A stretch of 64,000 nucleotides of DNA from Plumapathes pennacea. Its lineage: Eukaryota > Cnidaria > Anthozoa > Antipatharia > Myriopathidae. The stretch covers positions 4,690,001-4,754,000 of the forward strand of contig OZ038466.1 of NCBI GenBank assembly GCA_964036295.1, read 5' to 3'. Positions 10,836 through 21,498 of the stretch are shown here, piece by piece. Position 1 is the first letter of the stretch. Each line of letters starts with the position of its first letter. The position numbers and the translations under genes are program-made. Below the pieces are notes generated by a model. It was given only the letters and a program-made list of their open reading frames with translations, did no database searches and was not told the origin of the DNA.

Positions 10836-11562
10836 ATGAATCGTGCGACAAAGATGACACTGCTGGCTGCACTAGTCATGGCGGTTGCCGTAATAAACTG
10901 TAAGTGTTCAATGCGAGTAGCACAATTAGGTTTCTCCGGAATTGCATTCGTCTGTGAATTTTGTGAATTCCTCTCAGAAACTTTGCGAAAACGAAGCGAA
11001 AACCGGCCAAGTGAAAACCAGTTTTTTCCCCACTCGACGTATATCGGCTGATTGACATCGAGTAGCGTAGCCAATCAGATTGCAGGATTAGCATTAGACT
11101 AATTAATTTGGAATAGGTTTGCTAATACAGAAGACAGATGAAATATCAAGTATTGCCTAGTCTATAGTTTGATAGAAATCGGATAAAGATAAACGAAAAC
11201 CATTTTGTTTATGTAGTGTATTTTCCTAACCTTCCGCTGATTTAAACGTTTTTTCTGTATTAGGGAGTGAAGCCAAATCCGCGGCCAGTTTTCCCCAGCG
11301 CCGTAGTGAACTTCAGCGCCGCTTTACATGCACTTGTGGGTGGTCCAAAAGCCAGTGGCCGTGCCGAGATGGTGAGTTCAGTTATGGGTGCGATGGTGGA
11401 TACTGCTGGACAGAATGCGTTGGATTCACTAAATGTGGCTTAGACGAATGGTGTTGGACCGCGCACGACAATGGATTGGGGAGTTGGATCAATTGCAGCA
11501 AAAACTCCGACTGCTATAAATATGGTTCACAATACTGTGGCGGTCATGGTTGTACTTTGTAA
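10836..11562 (+). CDS. secreted 12-cysteine prepropeptide, SCRiP-like, copy 1
   Basis: Coding exons are 10836-10899 and 11264-11562, joined in phase 1 by a GT-AG intron; an acceptor (CTCATGCAG) just before the ATG links to the leader exon. The product is about 120 aa. It has a hydrophobic signal peptide in the first exon, with one extra Val compared with the other copies. A short propeptide with two Q-R-R sites follows, then a mature domain with 12 cysteines in the order CxC, WPC, YGC, GYCW, EC, C, WCW, C, DC, YC, C. The layout resembles coral SCRiP peptides (small secreted neurotoxic or defence peptides), but those as I know them have eight cysteines, so it may be a sister family. The frame is intact. 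AATAAA lies at 11682. Confidence 0.75.
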
Positions 11563-11566
11563 ACGT

Positions 11567-11584
11567 GAAGAAGAGAACTTCTTC
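11567..11584 (+). other. 3' UTR hairpin, peptide gene 1
   Basis: A perfect 7-bp stem GAAGAAG / CTTCTTC with an AGAA loop starts five bases after the stop codon. It is kept in copies 2 and 8 and damaged in the others. Confidence 0.5.
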
Positions 11585-11689
11585 ATAACGTACAGCAAGT
11601 GGAAAGTTTTTAGTTTAGCGACTGTGGTTTAGTTGTGACTCCTCCTTTTGTCACGCAGCTGTACGGTGTTTTGAACATCTAAATAAAAT

Positions 11690-12364
11690 GACACAAACAT
11701 ATGGCTGAGTTTGAGTTTCCGTAACACATATGAAAGTACCACAGTCGGGGATACTGAAGACTAACTTGGCTTGAACTGATTGCTATTTGTAAAATGTCCA
11801 TTTGTTTCCCTCTCGTATTGAGAATATACAGTTTGAAGTTACGGTATTTCTGACTTATGTAAGTCCCTAATACCCTTAGGCAAACAAGGCCTTTTTTCTG
11901 TCAAACATGGAGCGGGAGAATTACTTAAAAAATTATTGTACGAGGCCCTCTGAGGGTATGGCTTTATAGGTCGAATTGTAGCTCGAGTTGTCGGGTGCTC
12001 CGCCCAGATCTTAAATATACCATCTTGGGGTTAAAATAGGGACCTTATATCGTAGAAAGCTTGGCATTGGAGCGGTAAAATTGCTTTACTTACTTTACTT
12101 TACTTAATTATAAATAGATTGATTATCCAAAATAAAGCGTTGCAACTCTACTTTCCATGTAACTGCATCCAGGGGACAGTTCTAAACACTGTTGCGAACA
12201 TGTTGACGAGAACGTTTCTACAGTGTTAACCCGCATATGACTATAATTTACGTTCGCTTAAATTGTTTTTAATATCTGCAAACCGGCCAACCCTTACACT
12301 TATCCTAAACCCAAGGGTGCATTTGTGCTACTACACCAGGTACAGAACTAGACATTGTTGGACA
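11690..12364. repeat. conserved downstream flank of peptide genes
   Basis: Sequence after each peptide gene is shared among copies: TGAGTTTGAGTTTCCGTA, GGGGATACT, CCCTCTGAGGGT, CCGCCCAGATCTTAAATATACCATCTT and CCAACCCTTACACTTATCC occur in order. There are no open frames. The block marks the end of each duplicated cassette. Confidence 0.7.
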
Positions 12365-12783
12365 AGCTATTTATAAATCGGAAGAAACAAATGGCCATTG
12401 CCATGTTTAAAACTATTCACAAACAAACCCCAGTTTATCTACAAGACCTATTTGCACCACGAATCACAAACTATAATCTAAGAGATGTGGAAAACAAACT
12501 GAACCTGCCAAAACCCAGGGCAGAATATTTAAAACGTAGCTTCAGCTACAGTGGGGCATATCTCTGGAACAGTCTTCCCCACGAACTTAGAATGTCCTGT
12601 TCCATCAATCACTTCAAAAGAGGCATTGATAAACTATTTTTTACAGCGGACTCCCACACGGCAAACATGTAAAACAGTTTTATTGATACATTAACATTTT
12701 TATGTAAATACTTTCAAATAGCTTGATGTACTGATGTTTTGAATGACTGATGTTTTTACCGTGTTTAAATAAAGATCACAGTT
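12365..12783 (+). mobile_element. 5'-truncated LINE: reverse transcriptase C-terminal remnant
   Basis: The open frame to 12672 (about 100 aa) reads like the end of a CR1/L2-type non-LTR reverse transcriptase: K-Q-M-A-(I)-A-M-F-K-T, then LNLPKPRAEYLKRSF and YSGAYLWNSLP, followed by a basic tail. A short 3' tail with TAAATAAAGATCACAGTT follows. Spacer paralogues at 16270-16300, 27271-27300 and 41762-41795 read GACATT-GTCGGACATTTGTGCTACTGACC without it, so the fragment sits in a known empty site, with ACA shared at both edges. The catalytic domain and endonuclease are missing, so it cannot move itself. Confidence 0.75.
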
Positions 12784-12837
12784 ACATTTGTGCTATACTG
12801 ACCGGCCGAGTAACTACTTCAACTAGTGCCTCTAGTA

Positions 12838-14690
12838 CCACAGTTTATACTTATACGTCGCGTGTTATAACGTTATAAAAATCTAGGCTCTCTCCTCCTC
12901 GTAAATCTTTGTCAAAGAGCTTGTCGGCACGTTCAAAGTCTGGTAAGTTAATTTCTAAACACAAATCTTGTTGAATATCGAAATATTCCTTGAAGCAGAA
13001 CCAACTATCTGAAGAGCGACGCAGATAATGGACTCCGACCTGTTTATTTTGCTGGAGTTTTGTGCATATTGAAAAGAGTGGAGACTAAAACAGCATATGG
13101 TGTATAGTCAACTTAAAGATGCGTTTCATGATCAATTGGGTCATGAGTACTGAATTCAAAATGTGCATTTTCACACAGCAGCTTTAGTGCGAATAGCCTC
13201 GAGCTCTGGGGCAAAACCGCACACATCCAAAGGCTGAAAAGTATATTGTGAATACCGTTGGGGTGCACTAATCACGCTCTTCTAGTGCTTGACTATACAC
13301 AGGACAAATTCCGAAGCAGTCTATCAAAAAGTTATTTAACCTAATTTTGAAATCCGGAAGATTCCCTGGGAATGGTGTGAAGGCCTGATAACCCCAATAA
13401 TCAAGAATGGAGACAAAACTGATAAAATGGTGCTAATAATTGTAGGGGAATCTGTTTCAAGAAATACATCAGACACTTGTGTAACTGTCAGCAAGTACGT
13501 ACTGCCCCGGACACTGCGTCTAATGGCACAGTTTCTACTTTTATGTCGCATGTATTGCATTTTATACTTTGCCGCTTATACTAGACTTTTTCCTCCTCAA
13601 TCTTTGTCAAAGAGCTTGTCATCACGTTCAAAGTATAATTAATTTCTAAACAAATCTTGTAAAGTTATCAAAATAATCCTTGAAGCAGAACCAACTTTTC
13701 TGAAGAGCGGCGCGGATATTGGATTCCGACCTGTTCATTTTACTGGAGTTTTGTGTAAATTGAAAAGACTAAAGAGTAAAACCCCATATGGTGCATAACA
13801 AAAGTAAGGTTGCGCCAAATGAATGGGTCAAGACTACTGAATTAAAATTGTTTGATTTTACACAGCTGCTTTCGTGCGCACACCCTCGAGCCCTGGGGCA
13901 AAAAAAACACACACACACACGCAGACACATTCAAAGGCAGTTAATGACTCGTATGATGGCATATCGCCTGAAAAGCACATTGTGAATATTGTTTGATATT
14001 GCAGAGCTGATACCAATCATGCCCCTCCATTGTTTGATTACAAGGGCAAATTCCGCGGCATAAGGTAGCCGGAGTTAATTAACTTCATTTGCCGTTTAGT
14101 TCATAGCTCCTACTGAACAGGTATGCTAAATCGATGTACCAAGCTTAACTTATACTTATGTGTCCCTTGCCTTGCCGGTAAGTTCAAAAGTTTAATTTCA
14201 GATCTCTTACCAACTCCAAAGGCTTCGATACTCCTTGAAGGAGAACTAACTTGTTTTCTAAAGAGCGGCGCAGGCGTCGGCCACTATAATCTGTTTAGTT
14301 TTGCCATACTTTTGTGCAATTCAACTGACTAAAGAGTAAAACCACATACTGCTCATAGTTTAGTTAACTTAAGGTTGTGTCAAATAAGCCTTTACTAAAC
14401 TCAAATTGTGCGTTTTCACCCGGCAGGCGAGTTTTGTGCTTACAAGCCCCTCAGGGCAAAACCACACACCTTAAAAAAACTAATTATTGGGCTTTAACAA
14501 ACACGCCCTTCCATTATGTTGTTAAATAAAGGACAAACTCCGCAGCATATCAGTTCAGTTCAATTTCAACTGGAACGGTGTGCAGATCAAAAGTTGCAGG
14601 CAAAAGGTAGGCGGAGTGAATTCACTCCACTTGCAGTTTAGTTCAGCTCCTAGTAAATAGACTAAATCGGTATGGAGGACATAATGTTGT
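12838..14690 (+). repeat. three diverged spacer repeats in tandem
   Basis: Copies run at about 12838-13330, 13526-14125 and 14130-14690. Each carries the CAGTTTATACTT-type start, the GAAGAGCGGCGC and GACTCCGACC blocks, and the AAAAGTTGCAGGCAAAAGG end with GAATTCACTCC. The third copy is the more diverged subtype (TTTTGCCATACTTTTGTGCAATTCAACTGAC). Identity between copies is uneven. None has a long open frame. Confidence 0.75.
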
Positions 14691-14751
14691 GTTTGGGATT
14701 CAGAGCAAGCGTTGTTAGAAATAGCAACTCTGCTTCCAGGAACTGATAATT

Positions 14752-14836
14752 CTAGTACGACGTCCTTTGTGAATGAATATAAATTTAATTGCAAGACTCG
14801 GCGTCGTTGATCGTCGTAATCACGGCGAATCGCAGA
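14752..14836 (+). promoter_or_regulatory. promoter region and leader exon, peptide gene 2
   Basis: CTAGTACGACGTCC precedes a TATA box (TATAAATT, 14778-14785), then GACTCGGCGTCGTTGATCG and a donor after CGCAGA at 14836. The upstream ATG found in the other leaders is ACG here, so this transcript would lack the overlapping upstream frame. Confidence 0.7.
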
Positions 14837-15040
14837 GTAAATTGTCAGAAATTTATTTGCTACTAAGCAAAAACTAGTGACTGTTCTTACATATTTTTAA
14901 ACCAAATAATCCCATGTATAGATAATAACTGCATGCAGGCAAGATATGTTGAATATTTCTAATGTCTTCTTGCTTAACTGTGCACCCACCAATTCAGTAA
15001 GTTATTTCTTATGATCTACATTTGTCATTTCTCATGCAGA

Positions 15041-15641
15041 ATGAATCGTGCGACAAAGATGACACTTCTCGCTGCACTCATGGTGGTTGCCGTGATAAAC
15101 TGTAAGTTTTCAATGCGAGTGTTTGCTTACCCATGGGAAAGGAGTTTTAATTTGAATGAGTTGGCTACACAGAAGACAGAAGTATCAAGTATTGCCTAAT
15201 CTATAGTTTCAAAGAGATCGAATAAAGATAAACGATGCGATACACTACTTTCAATTTACGAAAACCGTTATTTATCTAGTGTCTTTTCCTAAGCCTCTGC
15301 ATTTAAACGTTTTTTCTGTGTTAGGGAGTGAAGCCAAGTCCGCGCCCGGCTATGCCCAGCGCCGTAGTGAACTCCAGCGCCGCGAATGCTCTGAATGTGG
15401 GTGGTCCACGGACGATTGGCCGTGCAAGTGGACCGAGCGGGATGGTTTGTTAAGTTATGGGTGCGATGGTGGATACTGCTGGTCACAATGCATCGAAAAT
15501 TTTTCGTGTAGATTAGTGGAATGGTGCTGGACCGCGAAGGATGCGGGATATGGGGCCTGGGCCACATGCAGCAAAAACTCCGATTGCGAGGGCTATGTCT
15601 ACGGTGGCAAATACTATTGTGGCGGTTCTTGTGGTCTTTAG
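15041..15641 (+). CDS. secreted 12-cysteine prepropeptide, SCRiP-like, copy 2
   Basis: Coding exons are 15041-15101 and 15325-15641, preceded by the CTCATGCAG acceptor of the leader intron. The product is about 125 aa, the longest of the family. It has the same signal peptide and Q-R-R propeptide sites, and 12 cysteines, but the spacing differs: the first pair is CxxC rather than CxC, and the loop between the WPC and YGC cysteines is about four residues longer and charged. The loop before GGxC near the C-terminus is also longer. The stop is TAG and overlaps the 3' hairpin (15641-15658). The poly(A) signal is AATACA (15758), weaker than AATAAA. This is the most divergent mature peptide in the array and may have a separate target. 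Confidence 0.75.
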
Positions 15642-16336
15642 AAGAAGAGAACTTCTTCATAACGTACAGCTTAGTGGAAAGTTTTCAGTTTAGCAATTGT
15701 AGTATAGGTTGTGACTTCTCCTTTTGTCACGCAGCTGTACGGTTTCTTGAACATCTAAATACAATCACACACACCCAAAAAAATGTCTGAGTTTGAGTTT
15801 CCGTAACACATATGAAAGTGTCACCATCGGGGATACTCAGGACTTGGCTTGAACACATTTTTCCCTCTCGTATTGAGAATATACAGCTTGAAGTTGCAGT
15901 AATATCCGGCTTATAAAGCTCTAATATAACAAAGCTTTTTTTCTGTGACATGAACGTGGAGCGGGAGCCAAAACTACTGAAAAATGATTGTATATGAAGC
16001 CCTCTGAGGGTAAAGCTGTATACAAGTGGAGTAGTCGGGTGCTTTGCTCAGATCTTAAATAAACCATCTTGGGGTTAATTTAGGGACCTTATTATTGTAA
16101 AGAACCACTTGTGCGCAAGACTGGAGACGAGTCAGTGCCCGACCTATAGTGGTGCCCCGCAGTTGACTACAATTTACGTTCACTTAAATTGTGTTTATCT
16201 GTAAACTGGCCAACCCTTACACTTATCCTAAACCCAAGGGTGCATTTGTGCTACTACACCAGGTATAAAATTAGACATTGCGTCGGACATTTGTGCTACT
16301 GACCGGCCAAGTAACTGCCGCAGCCAGTGCCTCTAA

Positions 16337-17705
16337 CACCATAGTTTATACTTATATGTCGTGTGTTTAGTGTTATAAATCTAGGCTCAAAAAGCTTATC
16401 AGCACGTTCATAATCTGGTAAGTTAATTTCTAAACACAACTTGTTGAATATCGAAATATTCTTTGAAGCAGAACCACTAACTATCTGAAGAGCGGCGCAG
16501 ATATTGGACTCCGACCTGTTTGTATTTTGCTGGAGTTTTGTGTAAATTCAAAAGACTGAAGATGAAAACCGCATATAGTGTATAACTAAGCAATAAGGTT
16601 GCGTCAAATGAATGGGTCATGACTACTGAAATCACAGTGTGCGTTTCACATAGCCTATTGTTTGATTACAAGGACAAATTCCGGAGCATATTGAATTTAA
16701 TTCAGCTTGAGCCGTGGTGCAGATCAATAGTTCGAAACCAAGCGTAGGCGGAGTGGATTCACCGCACCGCACGACTTGGACTCCGACCTCTTTATTTTGG
16801 TGGAGTTTGGTGTATATTTCAAAGACTAAAGAATAAAAACCGCATATGGTATACAGTCAACTTAAAGTTGTGTCAAATGCCGGTCATGACTACTGAAATC
16901 AATTTGTTCGTTCTCAAACGACAGCTTTCGTGCAACGCCTGAAGCCCTCGGGAAAAAAAACACACATTTTTAAAGGCTGAAGAGTGCATTGTGAATATTT
17001 TTTGATTGAGTGCAAGGCTTATACTAATCACACCCTTCCATTGTTTGATTACAAGGACAAATTCCGCGGCATAAATCAGTTTACCCAGTGGTGCAGACTC
17101 AATAGTTCGAAACCAAACGTAGGCGGAATGGATTCACTGCATTGCACGACGATTTAGTTTTAGCTTCTAAACAAACGGACTAAATGTCAACCTCTCTTGA
17201 TCATGACTACTGAATGTAAATTGTTCGTTTTTATACAGCAGATTTGTTCCACACAGCCTCGAGTACTGGGGCAAAACCACACACATTCAACAGCTGAAAA
17301 GCACAATGCGATCATTGTTTAGTTTGCCATACTTTTATGCAATTCAACTGACTAAAAAGTGAAACCACATACTGTTGTCTACATAGTGTAGTCAACTTAA
17401 GGTTGCGTCAAATAATCCTAAACTCAAATTGTGCATTTTCACCCAGCAGCCGAATTTCGTGCTTACAGCTCTTTGGGCCCCAAGGGCAAAACCACACCCC
17501 AAAGGCTGATTATTGGACTTTAACAATCACGCCCTTCCGTCAGTGGTTAAATAAAGGACAAACACTACGGCTTATTTAGTTCAATTTCAGCTGGAACGGT
17601 GCGCAGATCAAAAGTTGCAGGCAAAAGGTAGGGGGAGTGAATTCACTCCAGTTTCAGTTTAGTTCAGCTCCTAAATAAATAAACTAAATCGGTATGGAGG
17701 ATATA
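16337..17705 (+). repeat. spacer repeats between peptide genes 2 and 3
   Basis: Three diverged spacer units (about 16337-16760, 16765-17180 and 17190-17705) show the same block order as at 12838. Equivalent arrays lie at 27344-28711 and 38098-39480. From about 16950 on, the sequence enters the near-identical 11-kb duplication. Confidence 0.75.
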
Positions 17706-18890
17706 ATGGTGCTTTTGGAACTCGCATTAATGTTTGGGGCATTTCGATTCGAAACAATTTGAGGACCGACTTCTTTACGCCCCAGCAAGTCATGCACAGA
17801 TGTCTTGACGAAAACGCGACCAATATGGAATAGTATTTATCGTACTCAAAAAACAGTTTAACTCAGTGCTTGCCTAGTATGTAGTTTTCATTTCTTGTTA
17901 GATTTTCCGAAATACATTTATTGACAAACTGGAGGCTCTGCGAAGAACAGCGGATGAAACATCAAAAGGATGCAAGAGCCGGATTTAGAGCAAGCGCTGT
18001 TAGAAATAGCAACTTTACTTCCAGGTGTAAACAGTCCGGTCAAAGTTAAACTGGCCCACACAGACCAACATATCGGGGACATAATAGTGTGCGATATGTG
18101 GCAGAAGTACCTACGTCAACGCTTGGGCCGCCTGTCGTTTACTGAAACAAGAGGGGCGACATATTTTGCCAGGACAACTTTGCAATTGAAAAGCTGATTG
18201 AACTATGATCGAACTCCGCTCACTATAGCACTCTTCGAAAAATTAAGCGTCTTCATATCATAACTGTAGATAACATCTGTCACATGAGTAATGGGTCACT
18301 CGAGGATTTTTTATAAACCTGAAGCCTGCAGTCTGTGATTTGAAAATCACTGCCAGTTCGAAATGGACGAGATACCCCATTAGGTTCCGTTGTATTGGAA
18401 ACAGATTGAATTCTAGCCATTTATTGTTGCGATTCATTTGTGAAACATTCCAGAACATTAATGCAATAAAAATAAACACTTGCGAACAAACAAACGTGGG
18501 AATCACCCTGCAAAATTGGTCTGTTGAAGCACTAGTGTGTGCTGCACTATTCACTGTCCCAGCGTCGAAAGGGTCAGTCGGTTCTTTACAACAAAATCAC
18601 TGTAAAAAATGGACATTGGACTCCGAAACAATGAACAAACATCTTGTACTACTTATTCTGTTATATTTACAAACATGCATGGAAGGATTGTAGCCGTCCA
18701 TTGTTTGCGATGTATTGTGAAGCACTCAAAAGAATATCTATTCATTTAATTGAGCACCAGCAAACAGAACAAATAATGTGGGAATTCAATAGGCCCGCTG
18801 AGGCACAAATGGTCATCATCTGTACTGCATTTTAAATACGCCTCCCATCCTGGACCTTTGTCACTTCTCTCCCAGGGAGCGCCGCAATCA
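17706..18890. other. flank between spacer and element upstream of gene 3
   Basis: Open frames of 75-117 codons exist here on both strands, but they repeat exactly in unit A2 only because the whole DNA repeats, and they show no domain. At about 17815-17850 the sequence holds the empty site for the MITE at 21137. The stretch 18390-18680 also occurs inverted at about 45375-45660. Confidence 0.5.
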
Positions 18891-19188
18891 CCCGGGGGGC
18901 GGGGGGGAGGGGAGGGGGGGAGGGGGAGGGGGAGGGGGAGGGGGAGGGGATACTCCCATATATAAGCCATGAAGGTATGTGCCGCCCCAAAGGGTATCCT
19001 TTTCAAGCATTTTCAGCCTGAAATAGGTATCGATTTTGTTTTTTTTTATCAGGGATAGGCGTAAAATGCCTCGCCGCTGGCGGAAATTGTTGTAACAGAA
19101 AAAGAAATCTCTGAATAGTCTGAAATAGAGTATACATTTTCGAGTCAGGTCTGAAATAGGGTAAAGGTTTTCAGGACCGGGTAACGGC
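18891..19188. mobile_element. G-tract-ended repeat replacing the gene 3 promoter
   Basis: It starts with a G-rich tract (GGGGGA repeats, 18893-18950), then ACTCCCATATATAAGCC, GTGCCGCCCCAAAGGGTATC, and repeated CTGAAATAGGGTA-type phrases. The family recurs at 29897, 39556, 45812 and, inverted, 48183. Its right edge meets the first intron of the peptide gene at CTTATTTGCTACTGAGC, so the usual promoter and leader exon are absent here. Confidence 0.7.
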
Positions 19189-19363
19189 ACTTATTTGCTA
19201 CTGAGCAAAAACTAGTGACTATTCTTAGATGTTTTTAAACCAAATAATCCCATGTATACATTGAAGATATGTTGAATATTTCCAGTGTCTTTATGATTAA
19301 TTGTGCACCCACCAATTCAGCAAGCCATATTTTACGATCTACATTTGTCATTTCTCATGCAGA

Positions 19364-19949
19364 ATGAATCGTGCGACAAAGATGACACTACTCGCTGCAC
19401 TCATGGCGGTTGCCGTGGTAAACTGTAAGTTTTCAATGCAAGTGTATGCCTACCCATGGGAAAGGAGTTTTAATTTGAAATGGGCTTGCTACACAGAAGA
19501 CAGAAGTATCAAGTATTGCCTAATCTATAGTTTGATAGAAATCGGATAAAGATAAACGATGCGATACCCTACCTTGAATTTACGAAAACCGTTTTGTTTA
19601 TTTAGTGTCTTTACCTAACCTTCTGCACTAACGTTTTTTATTTTTTGTATTAGGGAGTGAAGCCAAGTCCGCTGCTGGTTTTGCCCAGCGCCGTAGTGAA
19701 CTGCAGCGCCGCTCTGAATGCACTTGTGGGTGGTCCAAAACCAAGTGGCCGTGCCGAGATGGTCAGTTCAGTTATGGATGCGATGGTGGATACTGCTGGT
19801 CAGAATGCGTCGGAAGTTCTTTCTGCTTCTTTAACGAATGGTGCTGGACCGCGAAGAACAGCGGATATGGAGACTGGAAAACATGCAGCAAAAACTCCGA
19901 TTGCGATCATTATGGTCGACATAACTGTGGCGGTGATTGTAGTGTGTAA
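19364..19949 (+). CDS. secreted 12-cysteine prepropeptide, SCRiP-like, copy 3
   Basis: Coding exons are 19364-19424 and 19654-19949, giving about 118 aa. It has the same hydrophobic signal peptide (VAVVN near its end), two Q-R-R sites and 12 cysteines with CTCGW, WPC, YGCDGGYCW and EWCWTA motifs. It differs from copy 5 by only a few bases. The canonical promoter and leader exon are missing upstream, so whether it is transcribed is open; the inserted repeat supplies a TATATAA at 18957 that could act as a substitute. The 3' hairpin stem is lost (GTGAACAGAGAAC). AATAAA lies at 20069. The frame itself is intact. Confidence 0.7.
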
Positions 19950-20208
19950 ACGTGAACAGAGAACTTCTTCATAACGTACAGTTTAGTGGAAAGTTTTCAG
20001 TTTAACGATTGTAGTATAGTTGTGACTCCTCCTTTTGTCACGCAGCTGTACGGTTTCTTGAACATCTAAATAAAATCATACAAAAACCTGTCTGAGTTTG
20101 AGTTTCCGTAGCACATATGAAAATGCCACCATTGGGGATACTCAGGACTTGACCTGAACACATTGATATTTGTAAAACGTCCATTTGTTTCCCTCTAGTA
20201 CTGAGAAT

Positions 20209-20558
20209 TTATTACACGACTTCACATTTTTGAGTGCAAATACGGGCCAAAACGAGTGCAAAGATGGGAGCATATTGCACTCGTCAGGAACCAGATCAAC
20301 TGGTTTATTAGCTTACGTGATCAGTTTTTGCAAGCAAAGTTTACGAACGCGTCATTTTTTTGTTCCATTTTGCGCGCGGCGAGAATGTTTGCCCTGCTTC
20401 GTTTGTCATGTAATAAACAATTTATTACACGAAAAGTCGTGCAATACGGCTGTATTTTTACTCGTCAGTTTTATTTTTTCTCGCCTGAAGCAGGCTCGAA
20501 AAAATAAAACCGACTCGTAAAAATACTCCGCCGTATTGCACTCCTTCCCGTGTAATAA
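20209..20558. mobile_element. MITE, TTATTACACG ends
   Basis: Ends are TTATTACACG and CGTGTAATAA. The right half contains a large hairpin (CTCGCCTGAAGCAGGCTCG with AAAATAAAAC arms). The same family is at 31215-31564 and, about 98% similar by eye, in the last intron of arrestin at 62358-62708. Confidence 0.8.
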
Positions 20559-20639
20559 CCTCTTTATACAGTTACTTTGAAGTTGTAGTATTTCCGACTT
20601 ATGTAAAGCCCTAATACCCTTAGGCAGACAAGGCGTTTT

Positions 20640-21136
20640 CTCGTGACACGAACGTGGAACGGGCGAATTACTTAAAAATTATTGCATGAAGCTCTCTGAG
20701 GGTAAAGCTTCATGTAAGTGGAATTGTCACTCGAGTTGTCGGGTGCTCCGCCCAGATCTTAAATATACCATCTTGAGTTTATGGGACCTTACTACAGTGT
20801 AGAAAACTCAGCATTGGAGCCGCGAAATTGCTTACTTTCATAAAGCAAAGTCGTCACTATTAGATTTTACTTAATTAGATTGATTATCCAAAATAAAGCG
20901 TTGCAACTCTACTTTCCATGTAACTGCCCGGAGAAGGGGACAGTTCTGAACACTAGTGCTGCGAACATGTTGACAAGAACGTTCCTACACTGCCCCAAAG
21001 TTGACTCTAATTTACGTTCACTTAAGTTGTGTTTATCTGCAAACTGAAAAGCACTTTGTGATCATTGTTTAGTTCGCCATACTTTTATTTATTGCACAGA
21101 TGCCTTGACAAAACTAAATTGCGCGACCAATATGGA
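20640..21136. repeat. downstream flank block of gene 3
   Basis: It matches the shared downstream block of the family (CCGCCCAGATCTTAAATATACC, then a TTACTTTCATAAAGC variant and CCAAAATAAAGCGTTGCAACTC). No gene is seen. Confidence 0.6.
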
Positions 21137-21366
21137 GGGCGCGTTCGATTGGGTCTGTTCCGAAATAGGAATAGCGTTGCTGATTGGTATAAAACCTATT
21201 TGGTTTGGAGTTGATTAGGGTTAGGATGAATCGGGAGCTGTTCAAAATGCAAGCATGGAGGTTTTTAAAACGATTTTGAACAGAATGTTCCCCAGAACAA
21301 ACAAAACTTTGGCCGGTCCTTTTAGCTATTCCTTATTCCGGAATGTAGACCCAATCGAACGCACCC
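21137..21366. mobile_element. MITE, GGGCGCGTTCGATTGGGTC family
   Basis: Inverted ends GGGCGCGTTCGATTGGG and CCCAATCGAACGCACCC. GGA lies on both sides, and the paralogous site at about 17820-17845 reads CCAATATGGAATAGTATT without it. A related copy is at 23049 with a TTA duplication, and a 5' fragment of the same insertion is at 9316-9345. Confidence 0.8.
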
Positions 21367-21498
21367 GGAATAGTATTCGTCGTAACCGAAAAACAGTTCA
21401 ACTCAGTGCTTGCCTATGTAGTTTTCAGTTCTTTGTTAGATTTTCCGAAATACATTTACTGTGACAAACTGGAGGCTCTGCGAAGAACAGCGGATGAT

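Noticed and set aside
17970..18693. Frames of 75-117 codons repeated exactly at 28976-29699
   Set aside because: The repetition only reflects the 11-kb DNA duplication; no domain, and the copy inverted near 45.5 kb does not keep the frame.
18888..19190. Minus-strand frames with long runs of proline (also at 29894-30196)
   Set aside because: They are the translation of the GGGGGA tract and continue into a transposon; no gene signals.
19657..19974. 105-codon plus-strand frame starting MKPSPLL (also at 30663 and 40264)
   Set aside because: It is another reading frame of the peptide gene's last exon; the spliced frame with signal peptide and 12 cysteines is the better model.
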